Shown here piece by piece: positions 16,266 through 24,738 of a stretch of DNA of 42,073 bases. The DNA is taken from NCBI RefSeq assembly GCF_001270965.1, contig NZ_LGIA01000225.1:1-42073 (forward strand). The letters are read 5' to 3'. Below the pieces are notes generated by a model. It worked only from the letters and a program-made list of their open reading frames with translations. It searched no databases and was not told the origin of the DNA. The DNA comes from Sunxiuqinia dokdonensis (lineage in GTDB: Bacteria > Bacteroidota > Bacteroidia > Bacteroidales > Prolixibacteraceae). Numbering within the stretch: position 1 is the first letter of the stretch; the number at the start of each line of letters is the position of its first letter. A program made the translations under genes and the position numbers.

Positions 16266-17603
16266 ATGGCAAACCGGTTGGTGGTCATAGGAGCAGGTGA
16301 AAGCGGCGTAGGCTCGGCCATCTTGGCCAAAAAGCAAGGCTTTGAGGTTTGGGTGACTGATGCCGGAAAAGTGAAGCAAAAATACAAAGACGTTCTAACC
16401 AAGTATGGGATTCTTTTTGAAGAAGGAAAGCACTCGGAAGATCGTTTGCTCGGTGCCGACCTGGTGATTAAAAGCCCGGGCGTACCCGATACCGTACCCT
16501 TGGTTGTCAAGCTGAGGCAAGCCGGAATTCCCGTGATTTCGGAGATTGAGTTTGCCGGCAATTATTGCCGGGCCAAAACCATTTGCATAACCGGCAGCAA
16601 CGGCAAAACAACGACTACCATGCTGACTTATCACCTGCTGAAAACAGCGGGCTTGAACGTCGGCTTGGCCGGAAATGTGGGCCAGAGCTTTGCCTGGCAG
16701 GTGGCCGAAGCCGACTACGACTATTATGTGATTGAACTGAGTAGTTTTCAGTTGGACGGCATGTACGCTTTTAAAGCCGATATCGCTGTTTTGCTGAATA
16801 TCACGCCGGATCATTTGGATCGGTACGATTATCAATTGCAGAATTATGTGGATTCGAAATTCCGGATTCTACAAAATCAGACGCCCGACGATTTTTTCAT
16901 TTATGGGGCCGACGATCCGATCATTCAAAAGGAATTGAAAAAAAGAAATATACCAGCCATGGGCTTGCCTTTTGGCTGGACACAGGCTCCGAGAAACGGA
17001 GCAGGAATAGAAGATGAAAAATTAGTGATCAACTGGAAACAAAAAACTTTCGATATGTCCATTTTCGATATTGCTTTACAAGGAAGACATAACACCTACA
17101 ACTCCATGGCTGCGGGCCTGGCCGGTATGGTGTTGAACATCCGGAATGAAAAAATCAGGGAAAGCCTTTCTGATTTTAAGGGCGTTGAGCATCGCCTCGA
17201 ACGTTTTCTAAGGGTGCATGGCATTGAGTTTATTAACGACTCAAAAGCCACCAACGTGAATTCGACCTGGTATGCTTTGGAAAGCATGAACAAGCCGATC
17301 GTTTGGATTGCCGGGGGCGTTGACAAGGGAAATGATTACCATGCCTTGAAGGACCTGGTGAAGAGCAAGGTGAAAGCCATTGTTTGCCTGGGTGTGGATA
17401 ACAAGAAGATCCGGGAAGCATTTGCCGATATCGTGCCTGATATTGTTGAAACGCAGGACATGACCGATGCCGTGCGCTCGGCTTACTACCTGGCAAAAAA
17501 CGGCGAAACCGTATTGCTATCGCCAGCATGCGCCAGTTTTGATTTATTTGAAAATTATGAAGACCGCGGACGCCAGTTTAAAAATGCTGTCCGCGAGTTG
17601 TAG
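16266..17603 (+). CDS. murD: UDP-MurNAc-L-alanine:D-glutamate ligase
   Basis: Cytoplasmic Mur ligase adding D-glutamate to UDP-MurNAc-L-Ala; 445 residues. The N-terminal Rossmann part reads LVVIGAGESGVGSA. The P-loop TGSNGKTTTT is at about residues 107-116, followed by NVGQSFA, ELSSFQLD and NITPDHLDRYD, all standard MurD blocks. The C-terminal domain keeps NDSKATNVNSTWYAL and the nucleotide-binding SPACASFDLFENYEDRG. It is 2 bp from mraY and separated from ftsW by a 90-bp gap holding a 15-bp tandem repeat, the largest gap in the cluster. Confidence 0.96.
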   Translation: MANRLVVIGAGESGVGSAILAKKQGFEVWVTDAGKVKQKYKDVLTKYGILFEEGKHSEDRLLGADLVIKSPGVPDTVPLVVKLRQAGIPVISEIEFAGNYCRAKTICITGSNGKTTTTMLTYHLLKTAGLNVGLAGNVGQSFAWQVAEADYDYYVIELSSFQLDGMYAFKADIAVLLNITPDHLDRYDYQLQNYVDSKFRILQNQTPDDFFIYGADDPIIQKELKKRNIPAMGLPFGWTQAPRNGAGIEDEKLVINWKQKTFDMSIFDIALQGRHNTYNSMAAGLAGMVLNIRNEKIRESLSDFKGVEHRLERFLRVHGIEFINDSKATNVNSTWYALESMNKPIVWIAGGVDKGNDYHALKDLVKSKVKAIVCLGVDNKKIREAFADIVPDIVETQDMTDAVRSAYYLAKNGETVLLSPACASFDLFENYEDRGRQFKNAVREL

Positions 17604-17609
17604 ATCAGA

Positions 17610-17654
17610 CATTGGATAATTGGTCATTGGATAATTGGACATTGGAATTTGGAA
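17610..17654 (+). repeat. 15-bp tandem repeat, three copies, between murD and ftsW
   Basis: CATTGGATAATTGGT (17610-17624), CATTGGATAATTGGA (17625-17639) and CATTGGAATTTGGAA (17640-17654) follow one another without gaps. The block starts 7 bp after the murD stop and ends 39 bp before the ftsW ATG, within an operon whose other spacers are mostly under 20 bp. Confidence 0.9.
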
Positions 17655-17693
17655 TTTTTCCGCCGGTTAGCGGATTGAAACGTGAAATTAAAT

Positions 17694-18893
17694 ATGAACT
17701 TCTCAATAGGTAAAATATTAAAAGGTGACCGGATTGTATGGGTAGTACTCACGTTTTTATCCATCATTTCGCTGATGATTGTGTACAGCGCAACCGGTCG
17801 GCTGGCTTATAGCGAGGCTGGCGGAAATACCTTTTATTACCTCAGCCGGCAGCTCATTTTTCTGTTGCTGGGATTTGGGCTGATGGCTTTTCTGGTCAAT
17901 GTTATTCCAGTGAAGTTTTATACTTACATCGCCCCTTTGGCGTTGGCAGTGACAATTGGCGCTTTGCTTGCTGCCATTGTTCAGTATAAATTATCGCCCG
18001 GAAAACCAACACCGCGTTCGCTCGATTTGGGCTTTCTCAGCTTTCAGCCTGCAGAGCTGGCCAAAATTTCGCTGATGATGTTCGTCGCCAAAGTTTTGGC
18101 CAAGCGACAAAAATCGAAAGAGGAATTGAAAAAGGCCTTTTACTGGGTGTTTGGCTCCAGTGCTGTGGTTTGTGGCATTATCTTTTACGGTGATATTTCG
18201 ACCTCCGCACTGATTTTTGGCAGCGTCATGATTTTGATGCTGATTGCCCGTATTCCTGCCAAATTTTTATTGATGACCGTTGGAACCGGATTGTCTTTGT
18301 TGATGTTACTATATTTTACCGCTAACTATCTTCCTGACTCGGCCGGACGTGTGCACACGTTCAAAGAACGTATTGATGATTTTGTGTACGGCGACGATCA
18401 TGCAGCGCTCGGAACAACCCAGGCCGACTATGCCAAACTGGCCATTTACGAGGGCGGCATGTTCGGAAAAGGTCCGGGCAATAGTGAAGTGAGTAATTAC
18501 ATGGAGGCAGCATACAACGACTTTATTTATGCCATTATTATAGAAGAATATGGTTTGCTTGGAGGTTTTTTTGTTGCGTTGCTCTACCTCATCCTTTTAT
18601 ATCGCGGGGTGGTCATTGTGCGGCGATCAAACCGGACCTACCCAGCATTTTTAACCGCAGGTTTGGTGTTGCTGCTTGTTTTTCAGGCCATCATCAATAT
18701 GGCTGTTTCGGTGGGGGTAGCCCCGGTCACCGGACAACCAATGCCTTGGGTGAGTATGGGTGGAACCTCCATGTTGTTTACTGCAGTTTCTTTTGGCGCG
18801 ATCTTGTCAGTCAGTTATCACAATCAGCGAAACAAAGTAGTTGTTGAACCACCGGTCATGGTTGACATGCCGGACGAAGATGAGGAACTGTAA
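17694..18893 (+). CDS. ftsW: Septal peptidoglycan polymerase FtsW (SEDS family)
   Basis: A 399-residue membrane glycosyltransferase that polymerises lipid II at the septum with FtsI. About ten hydrophobic helices are visible. Conserved SEDS segments include FLSFQPAELAKISLMMFVAK (the Pro-Ala-Glu region), DDFVYGDDHAALGTTQ in the large loop, FIYAIIIEEYGLLGGF, and the C-terminal GVAPVTGQPMPWVSMGGTSM. I prefer the ATG at 17694 (MNFSIGKILKGDR). An in-frame GTG at 17682 would add only four residues. A 1-bp spacer separates the stop from murG. Its operon position and GQPMPWVSMGG motif favour FtsW over RodA. Confidence 0.94.
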   Translation: MNFSIGKILKGDRIVWVVLTFLSIISLMIVYSATGRLAYSEAGGNTFYYLSRQLIFLLLGFGLMAFLVNVIPVKFYTYIAPLALAVTIGALLAAIVQYKLSPGKPTPRSLDLGFLSFQPAELAKISLMMFVAKVLAKRQKSKEELKKAFYWVFGSSAVVCGIIFYGDISTSALIFGSVMILMLIARIPAKFLLMTVGTGLSLLMLLYFTANYLPDSAGRVHTFKERIDDFVYGDDHAALGTTQADYAKLAIYEGGMFGKGPGNSEVSNYMEAAYNDFIYAIIIEEYGLLGGFFVALLYLILLYRGVVIVRRSNRTYPAFLTAGLVLLLVFQAIINMAVSVGVAPVTGQPMPWVSMGGTSMLFTAVSFGAILSVSYHNQRNKVVVEPPVMVDMPDEDEEL

Positions 18894-18894
18894 A

Positions 18895-19995
18895 ATGAAA
18901 AAGTTAAAAGTAATCATCAGTGGCGGCGGTACCGGAGGACATATTTTTCCGGCGCTGGCCATTGCCAATGAACTCAAGGCCCAGGTGCCCGAGGTCGATA
19001 TTCTTTTTGTTGGAGCTAAAGGAAAAATGGAAATGGAACGGGTGCCCATGGCGGGATACCCAATTGTCGGTTTGCCGGTCATCGGGCTGCCCCGGAAGTT
19101 GTCGTTTAAACTGTTCAGCTTTTTCTGGTCGCTCAATAAAAGTATGATTGAGGCACGGAAGATTATTCGAAGTTTTCGGCCTGATGTGGTGGTCGGAGTG
19201 GGCGGATTTGCCAGTGGCCCGGTGTTGAAGGCCGCTTCGCGGAAAGGGATCCCGACCATCTTGCAGGAGCAAAACTCCTATGCCGGAAAAACCAATAAAT
19301 GGCTTTCGAAGCGGGTGAAAAAGATTTGCGTAGCCTATCCCAACATGGAACGTTATTTTCCGAAGTGGCGGATCGTGCTCACCGGGAATCCATTTCGCCA
19401 AAACTTGTTGAATGAAGTGGACAAAAAAGAAGCTTACAAGTTCTATGAACTGGAAGAAGGTAAGCCCGTGATTTTGTTGATGGGTGGAAGTTTGGGGGCA
19501 CGAACCCTGAATGAAAGCATTTTGTCCAATCTCGATTTGCTGGATCAATCGAATGTCCAGATTATATGGCAGTCTGGCTCTTATTATCATAAGGCCATCC
19601 TGGAGCGTTTTAATGGAAAGTTGAGGAAAAATATTCACCTGATCGAGTTTCTGTCGCGGATGGATTTGGCTTATGCAGCCGCTGATTTGGTGATTTCGCG
19701 TGCGGGAGCGAGCACCATTTCCGAAATCTGTCTGCTTGGGAAAGCATCGATTTTAGTACCGTCGCCCAATGTGGCCGAGGATCATCAAACCAAAAACGCC
19801 ATGGCCTTGGTCGAAATTGAGGCGGCCATCATGGTAAAGGATGGCATGGCGGTGAAAGAACTGTTTCCGACAGCACTCGATCTGATTAAAGATGAAGAAC
19901 GTATGAAAAAATTGTCGGAGAATAGCCTGAAAATGGCCAAGCCAAACGCAACGTCCGACATTGTGAAGGTGATTTTAAATGAAGTAAACAAGTAA
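18895..19995 (+). CDS. murG: Lipid II synthase MurG (GlcNAc transferase)
   Basis: Peripheral inner-membrane GT28 enzyme that adds GlcNAc to lipid I, giving lipid II; 366 residues. The N-terminal glycine loop is ISGGGTGGHIFPALAIA (residues about 7-23), and a second loop is GVGGFASGPVLKAA. The donor side shows LLMGGSLGARTLNES and SRAGASTISEICLLGKASIL, the UDP-GlcNAc-binding signature. The ATG at 18895 was chosen because the conserved N terminus begins there; earlier in-frame codons lie inside ftsW. The stop is immediately followed by the murC ATG. Confidence 0.96.
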   Translation: MKKLKVIISGGGTGGHIFPALAIANELKAQVPEVDILFVGAKGKMEMERVPMAGYPIVGLPVIGLPRKLSFKLFSFFWSLNKSMIEARKIIRSFRPDVVVGVGGFASGPVLKAASRKGIPTILQEQNSYAGKTNKWLSKRVKKICVAYPNMERYFPKWRIVLTGNPFRQNLLNEVDKKEAYKFYELEEGKPVILLMGGSLGARTLNESILSNLDLLDQSNVQIIWQSGSYYHKAILERFNGKLRKNIHLIEFLSRMDLAYAAADLVISRAGASTISEICLLGKASILVPSPNVAEDHQTKNAMALVEIEAAIMVKDGMAVKELFPTALDLIKDEERMKKLSENSLKMAKPNATSDIVKVILNEVNK

Positions 19996-21381
19996 ATGGC
20001 AGGTTTAGCACATATCACACAGATCTATTTTCTCGGTATCGGTGGAATCGGGATGAGTGCGCTGGCACGCTATTTTAAGCACGCGGGCTACCAGGTGTCG
20101 GGCTATGACCGAACGGAGACCAAGCTCACGCGTCAGCTTCAATCCGAAGGAATTGATATTCATTATGACGATCGGCCCGATTGGCTGGCTAGTCATTTAC
20201 AGCTTCACAAATCACTGGTGGTTTATACACCGGCAGTTCTAGCGGATTTAGGTGAGCGTGTTTTTATTGAAAATCAGGGTGTCCCCATGAAAAAGCGGTC
20301 GGAGGTTTTGGGTATGATCTGTTTCGAGAAACGGTGTTGCGCAGTAGCCGGCACACATGGAAAAACCTCCGTGTCAACCATGTTGGCGCACATTCTTCAT
20401 ACGTCGTCTTTGGGATGCACCGCTTTTCTGGGAGGAATCTCGAAGAACTACCAAACAAACCTGTTGTTGGACGAAGCAAGCGACTGGGTGGTGGCCGAAG
20501 CCGATGAATTTGACCGTTCTTTTCTGCGATTGTTTCCCAACCTGGCGGTCATCACCTCCATGGATGCCGACCATCTGGATATTTACGGAACGCAGCAAGC
20601 CATCGTCGATTCGTTTAACGCCTTTGCCGGGCAGGTGCAGTCGGGAGGTTCGGTCGTTGTAAAAAAAGGCTTACAGGTAATAAAAGATCCAGCAAAAAGC
20701 ATCAGCTACTACACCTATTCGCTGAATGAGCGGGCTGATTTCTATGCTGAGAATATTGAGTTGGTGGACGAAGCCTACCAGTTCGACTTAATTCATCCGA
20801 AAGGGAGAATTGAAGGCATGCGCCTGAATTATCCGGGACTGATGAATGTGGAAAATGCCATTGCCGCTTCATCGCTGGCTTTGCTGGCCGGAGTCGACTC
20901 CGAAGAGTTGTTGGTCGCATTGGCTGCATACCAGGGTGTCAAGCGTCGTTTCGACATCCAGTACCGGAGTGAGCAATTCGTTCTGATTGACGATTATGCC
21001 CACCACCCTGCAGAGTTGAAAGCGACCATCGCATCGGTGCGTGACATGTTTGCCGGACGAAAGGTTACTGGCATTTTTCAGCCGCACCTGTATAGCCGCA
21101 CGCGCGATTTTGCCGAAGGTTTTGCCCAAGAGCTGGATCAGCTGGATGAGATTATCTTACTGGATATTTATCCGGCGCGCGAAAAGCCAATTGCAGGAGT
21201 AAATTCTGAATTAATTTTCAATCAGATAAAAAATAAAAACAAACAACTCATCACCAAACAGGATCTGCCAGGCGTGGCTGAAAAATTGCAGGCTGGTGTC
21301 GTGCTGATGATGGGTGCAGGCGATATTGATACCCTGGTCGAACCGGTGAAATTGAAGTTAATGGAAATTGAACATGTTTAA
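19996..21381 (+). CDS. murC: UDP-MurNAc:L-alanine ligase
   Basis: First Mur ligase of stem-peptide synthesis; 461 residues. The N-terminal UDP-binding FLGIGGIGMSALARYF is at about residues 12-27. The ATP loop AGTHGKTSVS is at about 117-126, followed by the substrate blocks AEADEFDRSFL and ITSMDADHLDIY. The C-terminal domain has DDYAHHPAELKATI and the GIFQPHLYSRTRDF segment, both diagnostic of MurC. No MurB or Ddl genes follow, unlike in Proteobacteria. Its end overlaps the ftsQ start by 8 bp, suggesting translational coupling. Confidence 0.96.
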   Translation: MAGLAHITQIYFLGIGGIGMSALARYFKHAGYQVSGYDRTETKLTRQLQSEGIDIHYDDRPDWLASHLQLHKSLVVYTPAVLADLGERVFIENQGVPMKKRSEVLGMICFEKRCCAVAGTHGKTSVSTMLAHILHTSSLGCTAFLGGISKNYQTNLLLDEASDWVVAEADEFDRSFLRLFPNLAVITSMDADHLDIYGTQQAIVDSFNAFAGQVQSGGSVVVKKGLQVIKDPAKSISYYTYSLNERADFYAENIELVDEAYQFDLIHPKGRIEGMRLNYPGLMNVENAIAASSLALLAGVDSEELLVALAAYQGVKRRFDIQYRSEQFVLIDDYAHHPAELKATIASVRDMFAGRKVTGIFQPHLYSRTRDFAEGFAQELDQLDEIILLDIYPAREKPIAGVNSELIFNQIKNKNKQLITKQDLPGVAEKLQAGVVLMMGAGDIDTLVEPVKLKLMEIEHV

Positions 21382-22123
21382 GTCGTTTGTCAAAATAGGA
21401 ATTTTTGCTTCGCTGGTGGCCCTGGTGGCCCTGAGTATGGCCTTTTCTTCGGGGCGGCTGGGCAAGGTCAGTTGCGATGAGCTGGTGGTGCTGATTGACA
21501 AGGATTCGCCTCGGTTTATTGATGAGGATGAAATTGCACGCTTAATCAAAAAGGCGGACAAAAGCTTGTTTGAAAAGAAGCTGAACGAGATCAATACCGA
21601 GCAGTTGGAGCATGAGTTGAAGAAGGAAACAACCATCCGGGAGATTGAGATTTACCGGCGAATTACCGGCGAAAATATGGAATTCAAAGGGAAGTTGATT
21701 GCTGAGGTATCGCAACGCGACCCGATTATGCGGGTTAGAAACGAGACGGAGGATTTCTACCTCGACCGTGCGGGCGTGCGGATTTCAGCCAGTCAGGCAT
21801 TTGTGAGCAAGGTTTTGCTGGCCAGTGGATATGCCAGCGAAAAGTACGCGAGGGAGCAATTGTTGCCCTTGGTTGTTTTCATTCAGGAAAATGAATTTTG
21901 GAATGCTCAGATTGAGCAGTTGCAGGTCAATAAAAATGGAGAGCTGGTTTTGTCAACATTGGTCGGTGACCAGTTGATTGAATTTGGAAAACCATCGGAT
22001 TTTGAACTCAAACTGAGAAACCTGAAAGCGCTTTACGATCAGGCATTTCCAAGAACCGGCTGGGATTTTTATTCGAAAATAAACTTGAAATATACCAATC
22101 AGGTGGTGTGCACAAAAAAATAG
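21374..22123 (+). CDS. ftsQ: FtsQ-like cell division protein
   Basis: A 249-residue bitopic inner-membrane protein. The ATG at 21374 is preferred; a TTG two codons earlier is also in frame. One transmembrane helix lies at residues about 6-24 (IGIFASLVALVALSMAF), then a periplasmic region with the POTRA-like charged stretch and a beta domain (AEVSQRDPIMRVRNETEDFY). Identity to well-studied FtsQ proteins is low. The call rests on topology, size, the VSQRxPIxRV segment and the murC-ftsQ-ftsA order. It links early ring proteins to FtsL/FtsI/FtsW. Confidence 0.85.
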   Translation: MFKSFVKIGIFASLVALVALSMAFSSGRLGKVSCDELVVLIDKDSPRFIDEDEIARLIKKADKSLFEKKLNEINTEQLEHELKKETTIREIEIYRRITGENMEFKGKLIAEVSQRDPIMRVRNETEDFYLDRAGVRISASQAFVSKVLLASGYASEKYAREQLLPLVVFIQENEFWNAQIEQLQVNKNGELVLSTLVGDQLIEFGKPSDFELKLRNLKALYDQAFPRTGWDFYSKINLKYTNQVVCTKK

Positions 22124-22128
22124 TGTAT

Positions 22129-23430
22129 ATGGGCAAGAGCGGGAAAATAATAGCAGCAGTTGATGTCGGGACAACCAAAGTGGTTGTGGTGGCCGGCAGA
22201 AAGAATGAGGATGGCAAGATTGAAGTTTTGGGATACGGCAAAGCGCGTTCCATGGGCGTGAAGCGCGGCGTTGTGCTCAACATTGACGAAGCCTTTTCCG
22301 CGATTCATGAGGCGATTCGGCAGGCCGAAGATGCTTTTCAGGGCGATATCGAAGAGGTGTATGTCAACATTGTCGGGCAGCAGTTAAAGACGCTGACCAA
22401 CCAGGCCGAACGATACATTGGCGACCGTCGCATCGTGTCGGATGAAGATGTTGACGCCTTGTTTCAGCAGGTGAAAAAAGTCGATTTGCCCGAGGGATAT
22501 AAGATTTACCATGTGGCGCCGCAGTTGTTTACCATCGACCACGAATCGGGTATTCCAAATCCGGTGGGCATGACCGGCGAACGCATGCAGGCGGAGTTCA
22601 AGCTCATGGTGGCGCCCGAATTGTACGAGACCAACCTGAAACTCTGCTTTGAACGGGCCGGCATAAACATCCGGCGGTCAATGATTGATCCCTTGGCATC
22701 ATCCGAAATTTTGCTTTCGGAGGATGAGAAGGAAGCGGGTGTGGTTTTGCTTGATATTGGCGGAGGAACAACCAAAATGGCCATTTATCGCGATGGTGTA
22801 CTGTGTTACTCGGCGCTGATTCCTTTTGGTGGCAACGTGATTACGCACGATATCAAGGAGGGATGCAGCATTCTGGCACGCCAGGCCGAATCGCTAAAAG
22901 TACAGTTTGGACAGGCGATGGGTGATTTTGCACCCGAAGACAAGGTGGTCACCATCCCGGGCATTTCAGGTTGGGAGCCCAAAGAAATTTCCTTTAAAAG
23001 CCTGGCTTTTATTATCCAGGCCCGTATGGAAGAAATCATCGAAGCCTTTTTCTTTCATCTTGAAAAATCGGGCTATATGGACCAGGTTGGGGCCGGCATT
23101 GTGCTTACCGGAGGAAGCGGCTTGCTGCCGAACCTCGGGCAGCTCATCAAGTTTCAAACGGGGCTTGATGTGCGTAAAGGCATTCCGCGTCTGAAGCTTG
23201 GGGAGCAATGGAAAGAATTGGAAGATCCGCGAAATGCAACGGTTCTGGGCTTGCTGACCACGGCCTTGAACGATATTGACAATGAAGAACCTGCGAAAGA
23301 ATTTTTCTTTAAGCCGAAGAAAAAGAAAGTGCGCTCAACACAGCCTGGCTTTTTCTCGCAAGTGAAGAAAGAAGTGACCCGCCAGGTAACGCTGTTTTTT
23401 GAAGATGAACAGGATACGGAAATGTATTAA
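22129..23430 (+). CDS. ftsA: Cell division actin homologue FtsA
   Basis: A 433-residue actin-fold ATPase that tethers FtsZ filaments to the membrane. The phosphate-1 loop is IAAVDVGTTKVVVVAG (near the start). The 1C domain segment VYVNIVGQQLKTL follows, then VVLLDIGGGTTKMAIY (phosphate 2) and GIVLTGGSGLLPNL (adenosine loop). The C terminus has a basic linker (FFFKPKKKKVRS) and an amphipathic tail, GFFSQVKKEVTRQVTLFFED, expected to be the membrane-targeting helix. The ATG at 22129 is used, 5 bp after the ftsQ stop; a GTG at 22108 inside ftsQ is in frame but adds nothing conserved. Confidence 0.95.
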   Translation: MGKSGKIIAAVDVGTTKVVVVAGRKNEDGKIEVLGYGKARSMGVKRGVVLNIDEAFSAIHEAIRQAEDAFQGDIEEVYVNIVGQQLKTLTNQAERYIGDRRIVSDEDVDALFQQVKKVDLPEGYKIYHVAPQLFTIDHESGIPNPVGMTGERMQAEFKLMVAPELYETNLKLCFERAGINIRRSMIDPLASSEILLSEDEKEAGVVLLDIGGGTTKMAIYRDGVLCYSALIPFGGNVITHDIKEGCSILARQAESLKVQFGQAMGDFAPEDKVVTIPGISGWEPKEISFKSLAFIIQARMEEIIEAFFFHLEKSGYMDQVGAGIVLTGGSGLLPNLGQLIKFQTGLDVRKGIPRLKLGEQWKELEDPRNATVLGLLTTALNDIDNEEPAKEFFFKPKKKKVRSTQPGFFSQVKKEVTRQVTLFFEDEQDTEMY

Positions 23431-23449
23431 CCTATAAAAATCCCCGGAT

Positions 23450-24718
23450 ATGACGGAGGACATTTTAAATTTCGGATTTCAGGAATCAAAGTCATCGATT
23501 ATTAAAGTGATCGGGGTTGGTGGTGGCGGCTGTAACGCCGTAAATCACATGTTTGATGAAGGGATTGAAGGCGTTGACTTTTTGATTTGTAATACCGACG
23601 CCCAGGCCTTGCGCAACAGCCCGGTTCCGATTAAAATACAACTGGGTGTCACCCTTACCGAGGGACGTGGCGCAGGCAACCTGCCCATGCAGGGCGAACA
23701 GGCAGCCATTGAAAACCTGGATGATATTCGAAGTGTGCTGGAGGGAACAACCAAAATGTTGTTCATCACGGCCGGGCTGGGCGGTGGAACCGGAACGGGC
23801 GCAGCACCCGTGGTTGCCGAGCTGGCCCGCGAACTCGATATTCTGACGATTGCCGTGGTCACCATTCCTTCGCCGGCCGAGGGCAAGCGCCGGTTTCAGC
23901 AAGCGCTCGAAGGGGTGGAGAAACTGAAAAAAAATGTGGATAGTTTGCTGGTGATCAGCAACGAAAAATTACATAAAATTTATGGCGACCTTCCCGCGTC
24001 GCAAGCCTTTAAAAAGGCCGATAATATTTTGGGTACGGCCGTGAAAGGCGTGGCCGAGATTATCACGCTGCACGGAAACATCAACATTGACTATGCCGAT
24101 GTGCACACGGTGATGGCGGGTAGCGAAGTATTTATCATGGGAACCGGCATTTCCGAAGGAGATGGCCGGGCGATGGATGCCGTCATGAAAGCACTCGAAT
24201 CGCCCTTGCTGGATAGCAACGACATCAAAGGAACCAAAGATATTTTGCTGAATATCACATCAGGTGACGAGGAAATCCGGATGGGTGAAATTGGCGACAT
24301 CATCGAATTTTTACAAGAGAAAGCCGGGCAGGATGCCAATATCATCTGGGGTAACAGTTTGGATAAAAAACTTGGAACCAAAGTGAGCGTTACGCTGATT
24401 GCTACCCGCTTCGATAAAAATCCAAACAGTTTGTTACAGGAGAAGAAGCCCAAAGAAGAGGTGCTTTTTGAAGAACAAGACATCGATATTAACCTGGAAG
24501 ACGAGGATGAAAATCTGATTCCGGGATTTGAAAAAGAAATAGCGAAGCCGCAGAAAGCGGAAGCCATCAAACGAACAGCCAATTCCCGCAAGCAAAAAGC
24601 CAAGAGCAAAAGGGAGTTGGTCTCTGAACAAACCCAGGAAAGTGGAACAACCGACAGCTGGTTTCAACGGCAGTTTAACCGTTTTTTTGAGGATCAGGAC
24701 GAAGAAATTGAGAACTAA
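23450..24718 (+). CDS. ftsZ: FtsZ paralogue 1, with atypical aromatic amphipathic C terminus
   Basis: A 422-residue tubulin-like GTPase. The GTP-binding signature GGGTGTGAAP is intact at about residue 110. The T7 catalytic loop NINIDYADVHTVM keeps both Asp residues, so it should polymerise and hydrolyse GTP. Differences from the second copy are GGGGC instead of GGGGG at the start, TIPSPAEG where FtsZ normally has TxPFxxEG, and the tail. After the globular domain (about residue 320) an acidic then Lys/Arg-rich linker ends in DSWFQRQFNRFFEDQDEEIE. No IPAF/IPAY docking peptide is present. The tail resembles the FtsA amphipathic end. It follows ftsA by 19 bp and precedes the second ftsZ by 20 bp. 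Confidence 0.93.
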   Translation: MTEDILNFGFQESKSSIIKVIGVGGGGCNAVNHMFDEGIEGVDFLICNTDAQALRNSPVPIKIQLGVTLTEGRGAGNLPMQGEQAAIENLDDIRSVLEGTTKMLFITAGLGGGTGTGAAPVVAELARELDILTIAVVTIPSPAEGKRRFQQALEGVEKLKKNVDSLLVISNEKLHKIYGDLPASQAFKKADNILGTAVKGVAEIITLHGNINIDYADVHTVMAGSEVFIMGTGISEGDGRAMDAVMKALESPLLDSNDIKGTKDILLNITSGDEEIRMGEIGDIIEFLQEKAGQDANIIWGNSLDKKLGTKVSVTLIATRFDKNPNSLLQEKKPKEEVLFEEQDIDINLEDEDENLIPGFEKEIAKPQKAEAIKRTANSRKQKAKSKRELVSEQTQESGTTDSWFQRQFNRFFEDQDEEIEN

Positions 24719-24738
24719 CAATTAAGAAAGAAAAGTCT

